64,000 nt of DNA from positions 310,001 to 374,000 of the forward strand of contig NZ_JASAUZ010000001.1 of the NCBI RefSeq assembly GCF_030162935.1. The letters are read 5' to 3'. The position numbers and the translations under genes are program-made. Shown here piece by piece: positions 54,656 through 64,000 of the stretch (positions are counted from its first letter, which is position 1; each line of letters starts with the position of its first letter). This DNA comes from Comamonas halotolerans (GTDB taxonomy: Bacteria > Pseudomonadota > Gammaproteobacteria > Burkholderiales > Burkholderiaceae_C). Below the pieces are notes generated by a model, which did no database searches, was not told where the DNA came from, and saw only the letters and a list, made by a program, of their open reading frames with translations.

Positions 54656-57319
54656 ATGCATCGTTGGAAACTTTCAGCCTTGGCCGCAGCCGCCTTTGTA
54701 TCTGCTGCACTGACAACCACCGATGCGTCCGCACTAGCGTTGGGCCCACTCAATGTCCGTTCTGCTCTGGGCGAAAAGCTGAACGCCGAAATTACCATTC
54801 CGCAAGCAACGACTGCAGAGATTGACAGCTTGGTGGCGCGAATCGCTTCTGCAGAAGTGTTTCATGCCCAAGGCATGGATTTCAGTGCAGCTGCGCGGTC
54901 TATCCAGGTGCAGCTTCAACGCAACGCTGATGGGACTACCAGTCTGCACCTGACCAGCAGTTCCCCCATTCAAGAGCCTTTTGTGGACTTGGTTCTGGAG
55001 ACGCAATGGAGCACAGGGCACCTGGTTCGCAGCTACACCATGCTGCTGGATCCTCCTGCTTCACAACGCACAAGCCCAGTGATCACCACTGCGCCACAAG
55101 TAGCGGCGCCCTCTGTATCTGTCACTCCTCCTAATAACCGTGCTGCCAGTGCCCCACGCCAGCGCAGCACGCCAATCCCCCCCCCTGAGTCTTCGAACAC
55201 TGACTCGAGTGATGTGGCTAGCAATGTCCAGGTTCGTGCAGGCGATACAGCCGGACGCATTGCCAATGCCAACCGTCCATCAGGAGTTTCGCTGGATCAA
55301 ATGCTGGTAGCCATGTTGCGCAGCAATCCCAAGGCATTCATCAACGGCAACGTCAACCGTATCCGCGCAGGCGCCGTCGTGCAAATGCCTAGCCGTGACC
55401 AGGCGCTTGAGACCTCCGCCAGTGAAGCCCGTCAGATCGTGGCAGCCCAAAGTCGTGACTTCAATGCCTACCGTCGCAGCTTGGCCGCCAAGGCACCTCA
55501 AGCAGAAGTGCAAGCTGCTGACCGCAGCTCCAGCGGCCAGGTGCAAGCCAACGTGGCAGAAACACGTCCTTCCGCAGAGACTCCTGACAAGCTGACACTT
55601 TCCAAAGGCGCTGTACAGAATGCTGTCGCTGAAGCCCAGCTCGCAGAACAAAAACAGGCTCAGGACCAAGACAGCCGCCTCAATGAATTACAGCGCAATC
55701 TGGCAGAGCTCAATGAGCTGGCGCAAAGCTCCACGACACCCACGGCTTCTGTGACCACTGCACCTGCAGCCACCGACGCAGCACCAGCATCTGCTGCAAC
55801 TCCGGCAGCCGTAGAAGCAACGCAAACCGCGTCTTCTAACGAAACAGCAGGCACTGCTGCGCCTACCGTTGAAGTACCCAATGCCACAGCAGCGGCAGCC
55901 GCTGAAACTGCCAGTGCAGCAGTGGATGACAGTGCATCCAAAGCAGCTGAACCAGCCCCTGCAAAGCCTGCACCCAAACCAAAGGCTGTCGTTCCTCCCC
56001 CCCCCCCTGAACCTGAACCGTCTTTGCTGAGCAACCCACTGGTTCCTGCGGGAGCTGGTCTTGTCGCACTGCTCCTGGGGTTGTTGGGTTACACCGCGTG
56101 GAAGCGTCGCCGTGCTGCCCAGGTCGCTCACGATCCCAGTATGGGGGATAGCCAGTTGCAGCCTGACTCCTTTTTTGGTGGCAGCGGCGGGCAGCAGGTA
56201 GACACGAGTGCTTCAGAAGAGGGTGCCACCACCATGGCTTACTCGCCCAGCCAGCTTGACGGTGGGGGCGATGTTGATCCGGTTGCCGAAGCAGATGTGT
56301 ATCTGGCTTATGGCAGAGATGTACAGGCAGAGGAAATTCTAAAGGAGGCGCTGCTCAGTCAGCCTGATCGACTGTCCATCTACGTCAAGCTGGCGGAAAT
56401 CTACGTCAAGCGCCATGACATCAAGGCGCTTGAGAGCATTGCACGCAGCATGCAAGCGACCAGCGGCAATCAAGACCCCGAGTGGCTGCGCGTGATCGAA
56501 ATGGGGCGCCAAATGGACCCCACCCATCCTTTCTTCGCATCGGCAGAATCGGCCGACACAGGTAAGAAGCCTTCTTCGGCTTTTGCATCTGCAATTGACG
56601 CAACTTCAGTCGATCCCACCAATCTCAAGAAGGGCTCCTCAGCAGCTCCCGCTGCTGTCGCAGCAGCGGCGGCAGTGCAGGCTCCCCCTGAAATCGACTT
56701 CAATCTAGAGAAGCAGACCAGCTCCTCACGTCCAAGTACCGAAACGCAAGACATTGATGATGTTGGACTGGAGTTGAGCAGCACCTTAGACAGTGGGCTG
56801 GACGTCACTGCCGACCAATCCTTGCAAGCCCCTCCCACCTTGGTGCAGGACACGCAAATGGAAGAGGGCCATAGCGCACACGACCTAAATGATCTGGATT
56901 TGGACCTATCGGGCTTTGATGCCTCCGTCAAAGCCTCCGCAGCAGCCCCTGCCGCACCAGAGCCCGATCTCACACTGGATTCAGGCCTGGACATCGACCT
57001 GGAAAGCCCGTTGCCTTCAGAAACTGCGCAGACCAGCGACCCTTTCTTGACGCCAGACGACTCCGAGCCCCAAGATGGACTGGACTTTGACCTGGGTTCC
57101 CTTGATTTGGACTTGGGTGCTGATACCGAGCCTGCAGCGCCTGCCGAGCCAGTGCACAATCTGCCCAATGACCCCCTGTCTACCAAGCTGGACTTGGCAC
57201 AGGAATTCAACGCTATCGGCGACAGCGAAGGTGCCCGCGCCTTGATTGAAGAAGTACTGGCAGAAGCCAGCGGCCCACTCAAGCAGCGAGCACAAAAGAT
57301 GCTGTCTGAAATTGATTGA
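54656..57319 (+). CDS. fimV: FimV/TspA-family pilus and polarity protein
   Basis: An 887-residue inner-membrane protein. The start at 54656 gives a signal peptide ending DASALA with the family motif ALALGPLNVRSALGEKLNAE. A periplasmic LysM-like peptidoglycan-binding region follows (NVQVRAGDTAGRIANANRP, then GVSLDQMLVAML), then an Ala/Pro/Thr-rich spacer, one membrane helix (about 462-482) and an acidic cytoplasmic part with the C-terminal FimV/TPR motif KLDLAQEFNAIGDSEGARAL. It promotes type IV pilus assembly and polar localisation, linking to the pil genes at 1-7.5 kb. Two poly-C tracts interrupt the coding sequence (9 and 11 C). Confidence 0.9.
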   Translation: MHRWKLSALAAAAFVSAALTTTDASALALGPLNVRSALGEKLNAEITIPQATTAEIDSLVARIASAEVFHAQGMDFSAAARSIQVQLQRNADGTTSLHLTSSSPIQEPFVDLVLETQWSTGHLVRSYTMLLDPPASQRTSPVITTAPQVAAPSVSVTPPNNRAASAPRQRSTPIPPPESSNTDSSDVASNVQVRAGDTAGRIANANRPSGVSLDQMLVAMLRSNPKAFINGNVNRIRAGAVVQMPSRDQALETSASEARQIVAAQSRDFNAYRRSLAAKAPQAEVQAADRSSSGQVQANVAETRPSAETPDKLTLSKGAVQNAVAEAQLAEQKQAQDQDSRLNELQRNLAELNELAQSSTTPTASVTTAPAATDAAPASAATPAAVEATQTASSNETAGTAAPTVEVPNATAAAAAETASAAVDDSASKAAEPAPAKPAPKPKAVVPPPPPEPEPSLLSNPLVPAGAGLVALLLGLLGYTAWKRRRAAQVAHDPSMGDSQLQPDSFFGGSGGQQVDTSASEEGATTMAYSPSQLDGGGDVDPVAEADVYLAYGRDVQAEEILKEALLSQPDRLSIYVKLAEIYVKRHDIKALESIARSMQATSGNQDPEWLRVIEMGRQMDPTHPFFASAESADTGKKPSSAFASAIDATSVDPTNLKKGSSAAPAAVAAAAAVQAPPEIDFNLEKQTSSSRPSTETQDIDDVGLELSSTLDSGLDVTADQSLQAPPTLVQDTQMEEGHSAHDLNDLDLDLSGFDASVKASAAAPAAPEPDLTLDSGLDIDLESPLPSETAQTSDPFLTPDDSEPQDGLDFDLGSLDLDLGADTEPAAPAEPVHNLPNDPLSTKLDLAQEFNAIGDSEGARALIEEVLAEASGPLKQRAQKMLSEID
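55177..55185 (+). repeat. C9 homopolymer in fimV
   Basis: Nine consecutive C encode Pro175-Pro177 just before the LysM-like region. Slippage by one base would remove everything downstream, including the membrane helix. Confidence 0.9.
55997..56007 (+). repeat. C11 homopolymer in fimV
   Basis: Eleven consecutive C encode part of Pro447-Pro451, eleven residues before the membrane helix. The length is in the range that undergoes slipped-strand mispairing in known contingency loci. Confidence 0.9.
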
Positions 57320-57368
57320 TACACCGCATTTTTTCTGAAGCGGCGCTGCCGCTTGCGCAGGAGCCCAC

Positions 57369-58184
57369 ATGCGCTTAGCCCTTGGGGTGAGCTACAACGG
57401 CCAAACGTACAACGGTTGGCAGAGCCAAAAGGATGGCAACACCATCCAAGACAAACTTGAAGCGGCCCTGGGCCGCTTTGCTACTCAGGACGTGTCCACT
57501 CTGTGCGCGGGTCGGACAGACTCCGGCGTGCATGGGCTGATGCAGGTCGTGCACTTTGACACCCCCATCGTCCGTCCCGACAGCTCATGGGTGCGTGGCA
57601 CCAATACTTTCTTGCCGCCAGACATTGCAGTGCAATGGGCGCGAGCCGTGCCTGACAGCTTTCACAGCCGCGCCTGCGCCACGTCACGCCGCTATGCCTA
57701 TGTACTGCTGCAGTCCCCCGTGCGCCCCAGTGTGGAGAATGGTCGTGTGGGCTGGGTATTCAACACCCTGGATGGCGATGCAATGCGGCAAGCAGCCTCC
57801 TATTTGGTGGGCGAACACGATTTCACGTCGTTCCGCGCATCAGCTTGCCAAGCACTGACCCCCGTCAAGCACCTGCACCGCATCGACATTGCTCGTCGCA
57901 CGCTCATTGATGCAAGCGTGCATGGCATGGAGTGTTGCTACTGGCGCTTTGAGTTTGAGGGCAATGCATTTTTGCATCATATGATTCGCAATATCATGGG
58001 CTGCCTGATCTACGTGGGCCAGGGCAAGCATCCACCATCCTGGATTCAGCAAGTGTTACGAGCACGCTCTCGCGATGTTGCTGCTCCCACTTTTTCTCCT
58101 GACGGTTTGTATTTCATGGGACCACGCTACGATACCAAGTGGGGTTTGCCCGATCATGTGCCCGGCTTTGACTGGCTACCTTAG
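57369..58184 (+). CDS. truA: tRNA pseudouridine(38-40) synthase TruA
   Basis: 271 residues. Catalytic Asp51 in CAGRTDSGVHG; other motifs LGVSYNGQTYNGWQSQ, FHSRACATSRRYAYVL, HDFTSFRA and FLHHMIRNIMGCLIYVGQGK. It modifies the tRNA anticodon stem-loop at positions 38-40. Start of a truA-trpFBA-accD string, 49 bases after fimV. Confidence 0.97.
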   Translation: MRLALGVSYNGQTYNGWQSQKDGNTIQDKLEAALGRFATQDVSTLCAGRTDSGVHGLMQVVHFDTPIVRPDSSWVRGTNTFLPPDIAVQWARAVPDSFHSRACATSRRYAYVLLQSPVRPSVENGRVGWVFNTLDGDAMRQAASYLVGEHDFTSFRASACQALTPVKHLHRIDIARRTLIDASVHGMECCYWRFEFEGNAFLHHMIRNIMGCLIYVGQGKHPPSWIQQVLRARSRDVAAPTFSPDGLYFMGPRYDTKWGLPDHVPGFDWLP

Positions 58185-58208
58185 GCCCAGCCTTGGCCTC
58201 CAACGCTT

Positions 58209-58928
58209 ATGAATACTGTGTCGACAGCTTCTATTTCACGCACACGAATCAAAGTCTGCGGCCTGACCCGTGAATGCGATGTGGATGCCGCGGTCGCGGC
58301 TGGGGTGGACGCTTTGGGTTTTGTGCTCTATGCGCCAAGTCCACGGGCTGTCACCCTTGAGCGTGCGGCCCAACTGGCCCGGCGTTTGCCGCCTTTCATC
58401 ACTCCTGTGCTTTTGTTTGTCAACGCACAGGCGCAACACATCGCCGCTGCCGTGCATGCGATTCCTCATGCTTTGCTGCAATTTCACGGTGATGAAACAC
58501 CGGAAATGTGCGCACAAGTGACCGGAAACGGGCGCCATCGCTTTCTGCGCGCAGCACGTATTCCCCTCGGCGAAGACGCCAAGGACTTTGACCTCGTAAA
58601 ATACGCAAAACAATACTCTCAGGCCCAGGCCATTTTGTTAGACGCCCATGTGGACGGCTACGGTGGTGCAGGCAAAGCATTCAATTGGTCACTCCTTCCA
58701 ACAAGCGTCAACGCTCACCTCGTTTTGTCTGGTGGGCTTACGCCTGCAAACGTGACCGATGGCATTCGCCAAGTCAGACCCCGCTGCCAGTCTTTGGCAG
58801 TTGATGTCAGCTCCGGCGTAGAAGCCAACAGCCCTGACGGCAAGCCGCTCAAGGGCATCAAGGATGCTGAAAAGATTCAACGCTTCGTAGACGCAGTACG
58901 CGTTGCCGATGCCCAAATTGCCCCCTAA
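58209..58928 (+). CDS. trpF: Phosphoribosylanthranilate isomerase TrpF
   Basis: 239 residues with a short N-terminal extension before the catalytic-Cys motif [16 protein letters not shown] (Cys19 region). The barrel includes [47 protein letters not shown] (catalytic Asp near the start) and [10 protein letters not shown]. Step 3 of tryptophan synthesis. Confidence 0.96.
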   Translation: MNTVSTASISRTRIKVCGLTRECDVDAAVAAGVDALGFVLYAPSPRAVTLERAAQLARRLPPFITPVLLFVNAQAQHIAAAVHAIPHALLQFHGDETPEMCAQVTGNGRHRFLRAARIPLGEDAKDFDLVKYAKQYSQAQAILLDAHVDGYGGAGKAFNWSLLPTSVNAHLVLSGGLTPANVTDGIRQVRPRCQSLAVDVSSGVEANSPDGKPLKGIKDAEKIQRFVDAVRVADAQIAP

Positions 58929-58933
58929 TCCTG

Positions 58934-60202
58934 ATGTTCGAATACTCCTATCCCGATGCTCAAGGCCACTTCGGCCCCTACGGTGGCAGTTTTGCCAGCG
59001 AGACACTCACGCACGCGCTCTCGGAACTGCGCGATGCCTACTCCAAATACCAGAATGACCCTGAGTTCATCGCTGAATTCAAGTCAGAACTGGCACACTT
59101 TGTTGGCCGCCCCTCGCCCGTCTATCACGCAGCCCGCATGTCCCAGGAAATGGGCGGCGCGCAGATCTATCTGAAGCGTGAAGACCTCAACCACACTGGC
59201 GCACACAAGATCAACAATGTGATTGGTCAAGCCATGCTTGCCAAGCGCATGGGCAAGCCACGCATCATTGCCGAGACCGGAGCCGGTCAGCACGGCGTGG
59301 CTACTGCCACCATCTGCGCACGCTACGGTCTGGAATGCGTGGTGTACATGGGCGCTGAAGATGTCAAGCGCCAAAGCCCCAATGTCTATCGCATGAAGCT
59401 GCTGGGCGCCACGGTGATTCCGGTGGAGTCAGGCTCCAAGACTCTTAAGGATGCGCTCAATGAAGCCATGCGCGACTGGGTCGCCAATGTAGACAACACT
59501 TTCTACATCATTGGCACCGTGGCTGGGCCTGCCCCCTACCCTGCCATGGTGCGTGACTTCCAGAGCGTGATTGGCGAGGAGTGCCTGACACAAATGCCTG
59601 AAATCTTCAAGGAATTGAAGATGGCCAATGAACAGCCTGATGCGGTTGTGGCCTGCGTGGGTGGAGGCTCCAATGCCATGGGTATCTTCTATCCCTACAT
59701 CCCCTACGAAAACACCCAACTGATCGGAGTGGAAGCCGCTGGTGAAGGCCTTGACACAGGCAAACACTCGGCATCGCTGCAAAAAGGCAGCTCTGGTGTG
59801 CTGCACGGCAACCGCACCTTCATCATGCAGGATGACAACGGCCAGATCCTGGAGACACACTCCATCAGCGCAGGTCTGGACTACCCAGGTGTGGGTCCAG
59901 AGCATGCATGGCTGCAAGAAATCGGGCGTGCGCAATACGTTGGCATTACCGACAAGGAAGCGCTGCAAGCCTTCCACTACCTGTGCCGTGCTGAAGGCAT
60001 CATTCCTGCACTGGAATCCAGCCATGCCGTGGCCTATGCCATGAAGCTGGCCAAGACCATGCAGCCCGAGCAATCCATCCTGGTCAGCCTGTCTGGTCGC
60101 GGTGACAAAGACATCGGCACCGTGGCCGACTTGTCAGGTGAAGATTTCTATGACCGCCCATCCATGCGCGGTTTGACAGTGAAGGGAGGGCCTGTCGCAT
60201 GA
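58934..60202 (+). CDS. trpB: Tryptophan synthase beta subunit TrpB
   Basis: 422 residues, PLP enzyme joining indole and serine. PLP Lys92 in [11 protein letters not shown]; other motifs [39 protein letters not shown] and SGRGDKD. It starts 6 bases after trpF and overlaps trpA (ATGA). Confidence 0.98.
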   Translation: MFEYSYPDAQGHFGPYGGSFASETLTHALSELRDAYSKYQNDPEFIAEFKSELAHFVGRPSPVYHAARMSQEMGGAQIYLKREDLNHTGAHKINNVIGQAMLAKRMGKPRIIAETGAGQHGVATATICARYGLECVVYMGAEDVKRQSPNVYRMKLLGATVIPVESGSKTLKDALNEAMRDWVANVDNTFYIIGTVAGPAPYPAMVRDFQSVIGEECLTQMPEIFKELKMANEQPDAVVACVGGGSNAMGIFYPYIPYENTQLIGVEAAGEGLDTGKHSASLQKGSSGVLHGNRTFIMQDDNGQILETHSISAGLDYPGVGPEHAWLQEIGRAQYVGITDKEALQAFHYLCRAEGIIPALESSHAVAYAMKLAKTMQPEQSILVSLSGRGDKDIGTVADLSGEDFYDRPSMRGLTVKGGPVA

Positions 60203-61020
60203 GCCCGAATCAGTCTCGTATTGCCGCCACCTTTGAGAAACTGAGTGCCGAAGGCCGCAAGGCATTGATTCCTTATGTGACAGCAGGCTTTCCGTTTGCA
60301 GCCATTACACCGTCACTCATGCACGGCATGGTGGAAGCAGGCTCGGACATCATTGAGCTGGGCGTGCCTTTCTCCGATCCCATGGCAGATGGCCCCGTCA
60401 TCCAGAAAGCTGGTGACCGCGCCATTGCCAATGGCGTCGGCCTCAAGCAGGTGCTGGGCTATGTGCGCGAGTTCCGCCAAAAGAATCACACCACTCCGGT
60501 GGTACTCATGGGTTACGCCAACCCTGTAGAGCGCTACGATCAGATTCATGGTGAGGAAGCATTCATCAACGATGCCGCCGAAGCCGGAGTGGACGGCATC
60601 TTGGTGGTGGACTACCCACCAGAGGAAAGCGAGGCTTTTGCAGCCAAGCTACGCACCAGGGGCATGGATCAAATTTTCCTGCTGGCCCCCACCAGCACCG
60701 ATGAGCGCATCCAGCAAGTGGCGCGGATTGCCAGCGGCTACGTTTACTATGTCTCGCTCAAGGGCGTAACCGGATCCAACGCTCTGGATGTGAATGCCGT
60801 GGCGCAAATGATGCCGCGCATCAAGCAACACATCGCCTTGCCTGTAGGCGTGGGCTTTGGCATTCGTGATGGCCAAACCGCGCATGCCGTGACCCAGGTT
60901 GCCGACGCTGCCATCATCGGCAGCAAGATCATTCAGTTGCTGGAAGATCAACCCCACGAAAAAATTGTTCCACTGGCTATTGATTTCTTGCGCGGTGTGC
61001 GCAAATCGATGGACGCATAA
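60199..61020 (+). CDS. trpA: Tryptophan synthase alpha subunit TrpA
   Basis: 273 residues, TIM barrel cleaving indole-3-glycerol phosphate. Catalytic Glu53 and Asp64 in [30 protein letters not shown] and [11 protein letters not shown] for phosphate binding. The ATGA overlap with trpB ensures equal synthesis of the two subunits. Confidence 0.98.
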   Translation: MSPNQSRIAATFEKLSAEGRKALIPYVTAGFPFAAITPSLMHGMVEAGSDIIELGVPFSDPMADGPVIQKAGDRAIANGVGLKQVLGYVREFRQKNHTTPVVLMGYANPVERYDQIHGEEAFINDAAEAGVDGILVVDYPPEESEAFAAKLRTRGMDQIFLLAPTSTDERIQQVARIASGYVYYVSLKGVTGSNALDVNAVAQMMPRIKQHIALPVGVGFGIRDGQTAHAVTQVADAAIIGSKIIQLLEDQPHEKIVPLAIDFLRGVRKSMDA

Positions 61021-61079
61021 TGCGGAGCTTGGCTGCAAGGTATTGCCCCGCAGCCCGACCGCCCTGAAGAGGAAAACTT

Positions 61080-61961
61080 ATGTCCTGGCTTGAAAAACTT
61101 CTGCCTGCCAAAATCCAGCAAACCGAACCCAAGGATCGCCAACAGCAGATCCCTGAGGGCCTGTGGGTCAAGTGCCCCAGCTGCGAGTCGGTGCTCTACA
61201 AGACGGATCTGGAAAGCAATCAGAACGTATGTCCCACTTGCGGACACCACCACCGCATTGGCGCACGCGCGCGTCTGAATCATTTCCTGGATGGCGAAGG
61301 CCGTTACGAAATCGGCCAGGAAGTCATTCCTGTCGACCCCCTGAAGTTTCAGGACAGCCGCAAATATCCACAGCGCTTGAAAGAGGCCCTTGAAAACACA
61401 GGCGAAACCGATGCCTTGATCGTCATGGGAGGCACCGTCAAGGGTATTGAATTGGTGGTTGCTTGCTTCGAGTTTGACTTTATGGGCGGCTCCATGGGCT
61501 CTGTGGTGGGCGAACGCTTTGTGCGCGGCGTGGAAACCGCTATCGAACAAAAAGTGCCATTTTTGTGCTTTACAGCCACCGGTGGCGCACGCATGCAGGA
61601 AGGTCTGCTCAGCCTGATGCAAATGGCCAAGACCAATGCCGCTTTGACGCGCCTGGCCAAGAAGGGCCTGCCTTATATCTCCGTGCTGACCGACCCGACC
61701 ATGGGTGGTGTGTCTGCAGGTTTTGCCTTTGTGGGTGACATTGTGATGGCCGAGCCCAAGGCGCTGGTCGGCTTCGCAGGCCCCCGCGTCATCGAGACCA
61801 CGGTACGTGTAAAGCTGCCCGAAGGCTTCCAGCGCTCTGAATTCCTGCAGGACAAAGGTGCGGTAGACATGATTGTGGACCGCCGTGAACTGCGTGACAC
61901 CGTGGCTTCAACACTGGCCATGCTGCAACGCATGCCTGCAGATGCCGTCGTCCAAGACTGA
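61080..61961 (+). CDS. accD: Acetyl-CoA carboxylase carboxyltransferase beta subunit AccD
   Basis: 293 residues. N-terminal zinc ribbon with Cys32, Cys35, Cys51 and Cys54 ([11 protein letters not shown] and [11 protein letters not shown]), then the carboxyltransferase crotonase fold: [57 protein letters not shown]. First step of fatty acid synthesis with AccA. The usual neighbour folC does not follow here. Confidence 0.98.
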   Translation: MSWLEKLLPAKIQQTEPKDRQQQIPEGLWVKCPSCESVLYKTDLESNQNVCPTCGHHHRIGARARLNHFLDGEGRYEIGQEVIPVDPLKFQDSRKYPQRLKEALENTGETDALIVMGGTVKGIELVVACFEFDFMGGSMGSVVGERFVRGVETAIEQKVPFLCFTATGGARMQEGLLSLMQMAKTNAALTRLAKKGLPYISVLTDPTMGGVSAGFAFVGDIVMAEPKALVGFAGPRVIETTVRVKLPEGFQRSEFLQDKGAVDMIVDRRELRDTVASTLAMLQRMPADAVVQD

Positions 61962-61979
61962 CTCTGCGAATGCCCTTGC

Positions 61980-62008
61980 AAAAAAGGCTCCTGACAGGAG
62001 CCTTTTTT
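61980..62008. terminator. Bidirectional terminator between accD and the YggT gene
   Basis: AAAAAAGGCTCC / GGAGCCTTTTTT with a TGACA loop; A and T tracts allow termination in both directions. Confidence 0.92.
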
Positions 62009-62041
62009 GTGTGCGAATCATCAGCCATCACTGCGCACTGT

Positions 62042-62620
62042 TCAGCGTAACACCACCGGAATACCCGTGGCACCTGCCAGCAAACCGAATTGCACATTGG
62101 CCAGCACCATCATCAAGACTTGAATCAGCACAATCGCCGCCAGCGCCGACAAATCAATGCCTCCAACCAAAGGAATGACCTTGCGCAGCGGACGTAGCAC
62201 GGGCTCGCTCAAGCGATGCAAGATGCTGACCAACGGAGAGTGTGGCTGCACCCAGGTCAAAATGGCATAGACAATCAAAATACCCATCATTCCGGTGAGC
62301 GCCATGCGCAGCAATCCGAACACGGCCACCAAAGGGATCAGCAGGAACGATCCCACAGCACCGCGCAACAGCCACATCAGCACATACTGCACAAAAACGA
62401 CCAACAACGCAGCCGCCAGGCTGGAGAGATCGTAGCGGCTGCGATTGGGAATGACTTTACGCAGCGGCATGACCAGCCAATCGGACAGCGCGAACACCAG
62501 CTTGCCAATGGGATTGTTAAACGGAATCCGCTGAACCTGCATATAAAGACGCAGCAGGGATGCTCCTGCCACCAAACCACATGCCACTTCCAGCAAAAAT
62601 TGAAGAATTTGAACAATCAT
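62042..62620 (-). CDS. YggT family membrane protein
   Basis: A 192-residue protein with two YGGT repeats, each of two membrane helices: residues about 5-60 (LRLYMQVQRIPFNNPIGKLVFA and the VMPLRKVIPNRSRYD loop) and 110-165 (YAILTWVQPHSPLVSILHRLS, then VLRPLRKVIPLVGGIDLSAL). ATG 62620 is preferred to a TTG three codons earlier. YggT proteins are linked to cell division, osmotic stress and potassium homeostasis, with no fixed biochemical role. Confidence 0.9.
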   Translation of the reverse strand: MIVQILQFLLEVACGLVAGASLLRLYMQVQRIPFNNPIGKLVFALSDWLVMPLRKVIPNRSRYDLSSLAAALLVVFVQYVLMWLLRGAVGSFLLIPLVAVFGLLRMALTGMMGILIVYAILTWVQPHSPLVSILHRLSEPVLRPLRKVIPLVGGIDLSALAAIVLIQVLMMVLANVQFGLLAGATGIPVVLR

Positions 62621-62745
62621 CGAGATCAAAAGGTTGAATCACTACGCCCATTAAAACGCAGCACATGCAAAGCAGTGCGGTATCAGCCTACGTATTGCAG
62701 CATGCACAGTAGGCCATCATAGCCACCGTATTGCCGCCATCTATC

Positions 62746-63384
62746 ATGACTCCTGCGCTGACCCTGGTCTCCTTGCCCCTTTTTCCACTGCACACGGTGC
62801 TTTTTCCGGGTGGCTTTCTGCCTCTACGAGTATTCGAGCAACGTTATCGCACCATGGTACGTTGCTGCCGTGAGCAGGGAGCCCCATTTGGTGTCGTCAC
62901 CCTGCTCAGTGGACGTGAAGTGCAACAGCCCGATGAGCCTCTGGAAAGTTTCCACTCCATAGGCACCATTGCCAGCATTGATTCGGTCACTCCTTTGCGA
63001 ACCGGCCTGGAACTGCTGCAGTGCAGCGGCAAGGACCGCTTTCGCATCACACATGCACGCAAACTCACAGGTGGCTTGTGGGTAGCTGATGTTGAACTGC
63101 TGCCCTCGGACATCAGCACCCCTATTCCACCGGATCTTCAACCCACCGTTACCGCCTTGCGTCAAGTGCTGCAACGACTTCCGCAGCGCCATCTGGACAC
63201 GGCCAGCGAAGCACAGTTTGCAGATGCGGGCTGGGTGGCCAACCGCTGGTGTGAACTGTTTCCCATGGGTGAGCAACTGCAACTGCAATTGCTGGAAATG
63301 AGCAGCCCACTGCTGCGCCTGGACCTGGTGACTGATGTACTGGAACGTGCTGGCATCGTGCCTCAGCAACACATCGCTTCCTGA
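62746..63384 (+). CDS. LON substrate-binding-domain protein
   Basis: A 212-residue protein consisting only of the N-terminal (LAN) domain of Lon protease: LPLFPLHTVLFPGGFLPLRVFEQRYRTMVRCC (positions 11-42), FGVVTL, IGTIASIDSV and RFRITH. Neither the AAA+ nor the Ser-Lys protease domain is present. Such stand-alone proteins are common in proteobacteria; an adaptor or ligand-binding role is assumed. ATG 62746 is preferred over a TTG five codons upstream. Confidence 0.88.
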   Translation: MTPALTLVSLPLFPLHTVLFPGGFLPLRVFEQRYRTMVRCCREQGAPFGVVTLLSGREVQQPDEPLESFHSIGTIASIDSVTPLRTGLELLQCSGKDRFRITHARKLTGGLWVADVELLPSDISTPIPPDLQPTVTALRQVLQRLPQRHLDTASEAQFADAGWVANRWCELFPMGEQLQLQLLEMSSPLLRLDLVTDVLERAGIVPQQHIAS

Positions 63385-63592
63385 GAGCACGCATCAAGCA
63401 AAGCCAACACTCAAAAAAACAATTTGAATACATACACTTAGAACAAAAAACCAAGTGCAAAACTTGGCTGACCATGGTTTCTTTCACACGGAAAGATCCG
63501 TGATTGCGTGTACTGCAAGCTGAAACAGCCTAAAAAAACTAAAATCGCTGGTTTTGGCAAGTCTTCCCAGCCTTTTGCGCTGCGCTCATTCA
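63385..63592 (+). promoter_or_regulatory. lysS upstream region with two small hairpins
   Basis: No gene is seen. Two inverted repeats lie here: CCAAGT-(5)-ACTTGG (63451-63467) and CACGGA-(4)-TCCGTG (63487-63502). They are too small and lack U-runs for confident terminators; they could form a leader structure. Confidence 0.35.
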
Positions 63593-64000
63593 ATGTCTGA
63601 ACATCAAAATACCCCCGAGGCAGAAGTTGCTGCCCCCCAAGACGAAAACAAACTCATCGCTGAGCGCCGCGAAAAACTGAAAGCCTTGCGCGAAGCCTCC
63701 AAGGCCGCAGGCACTGCCGCGTTCCCCAACGACTTCAAGCCTGCTGACCGCGCTCTGCCTTTGGTCGAAATGCACGGCGAGAAGGAGGCCGAAGCGCTGG
63801 AAGCTGAAGCCATCACCGTGTCCGTAGGCGGCCGCATGATGCTCAAGCGCGTGATGGGCAAGGCCAGCTTTGCCACCGTGCAAGACGCCACCGGACGTAT
63901 CCAGGCTTATGTCACCCGCGACGCCGTGGGTGAAGACGTTTACGCTGACTTCAAGAAGTGGGATCTGGGCGACATCATTGCTGTCGAAGGCACGCTGATG
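63593..64000 (+). CDS. lysS: Lysyl-tRNA synthetase LysS (3' truncated by window edge)
   Basis: The first 136 codons of a class II lysyl-tRNA synthetase, open to the end of the window. It begins [20 protein letters not shown], then the usual [15 protein letters not shown] helix and [14 protein letters not shown]. The OB-fold anticodon-binding domain starts as [23 protein letters not shown] and continues [27 protein letters not shown]. Catalytic motifs 1-3 lie outside the window. Confidence 0.95.
   Translation, partial: MSEHQNTPEAEVAAPQDENKLIAERREKLKALREASKAAGTAAFPNDFKPADRALPLVEMHGEKEAEALEAEAITVSVGGRMMLKRVMGKASFATVQDATGRIQAYVTRDAVGEDVYADFKKWDLGDIIAVEGTLM

Noticed and set aside
63385-63592. T-box riboswitch before lysS
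   Set aside because: No T-box sequence, specifier loop or terminator/antiterminator pair; the hairpins are too small, and T-boxes are not expected in this group.

Overview
The window is chromosomal DNA of a betaproteobacterium, most probably a Comamonas-like member of the Comamonadaceae. The evidence is the gene content and order: a fimT-pilVWXY1E minor-pilin cluster next to ribD; an alaA-hom-thrC-mobB-moeA-moaD block with moaE and clpB further along; leuC-entericidin-leuD-leuB-asd-fimV-truA-trpF-trpB-trpA-accD; a Bug-type solute-binding protein beside a CaiB/BaiF CoA-transferase; and PriB between S6 and S18. Genes are closely packed. No tRNA, rRNA, CRISPR array, insertion sequence or complete prophage is visible.

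Layout. 1-7.5 kb (+): type IV pilus minor-pilin operon (two FimT/GspH-like pilins, the first cut by the window edge, then PilV, PilW, PilX, PilY1 and PilE). 7.5-10.5 kb (+): ribD and a lipoprotein phospholipase-D/cardiolipin synthase. 10.5-18.3 kb (-): dusC, a methyltransferase, a GNAT acetyltransferase, an aldehyde dehydrogenase, a small membrane protein and clpB behind a heat-shock-type promoter. 18.5-20.4 kb (+): cytochrome b561 and two YceI proteins. 20.5-25.4 kb: moaE (-), two small unknown genes, a LysR / CoA-transferase / Bug module, and a serine-recombinase C-terminal-domain protein. 25.4-31.6 kb (-): moaD, moeA, mobB, thrC, hom, alaA. 31.8-35.2 kb (+): an Mth938-like protein, a peroxiredoxin, a PIN-PhoH ATPase and a tail-anchored partner. 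35.4-38.5 kb (-): dnaB and the rpsF-priB-rpsR-rplI operon. 38.6-42.5 kb (+): grpE, dnaK, dnaJ with sigma-32-type promoters. 42.9-47.6 kb (+): a membrane PQQ-dependent dehydrogenase and a TonB receptor that closely resembles the PQQ importer PqqU/YncD. 47.9-54.3 kb (+): LysR, leuC, a unique small membrane protein, entericidin, leuD, leuB, a possible 31-residue peptide and asd. 54.7-62 kb (+): fimV, truA, trpF, trpB, trpA, accD. 62-64 kb: YggT (-), a LON-domain protein and the 5' part of lysS.

How the genes work together. The pil genes supply the minor-pilin/PilY1 tip complex of the type IV pilus, and FimV (54.7 kb) is the inner-membrane/peptidoglycan organiser of the same system. ClpB, GrpE, DnaK and DnaJ form the disaggregase system and share a promoter form. 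asd, hom and thrC supply threonine and leuCDB leucine. trpFBA completes tryptophan synthesis. moaD/moaE form molybdopterin synthase, and moeA/mobB finish the cofactor. The PQQ dehydrogenase and the PqqU-like receptor look like a PQQ-scavenging respiratory pair, since no PQQ biosynthesis genes are present here.

The most noteworthy signals are: the PQQ dehydrogenase/PqqU pair; two poly-C tracts (9 and 11 C) inside fimV that could make it phase-variable; a recombinase DNA-binding domain sitting as the last gene of the molybdenum-cofactor operon; the separation of moaD from moaE by an apparently inserted catabolic module; a terminator-like hairpin directly before phoH; a structured leader before rpsF; and small uncharacterised membrane genes attached to clpB, phoH and the leu operon. 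All family assignments come from reading motifs and from remembered family sequences; no database search was run.
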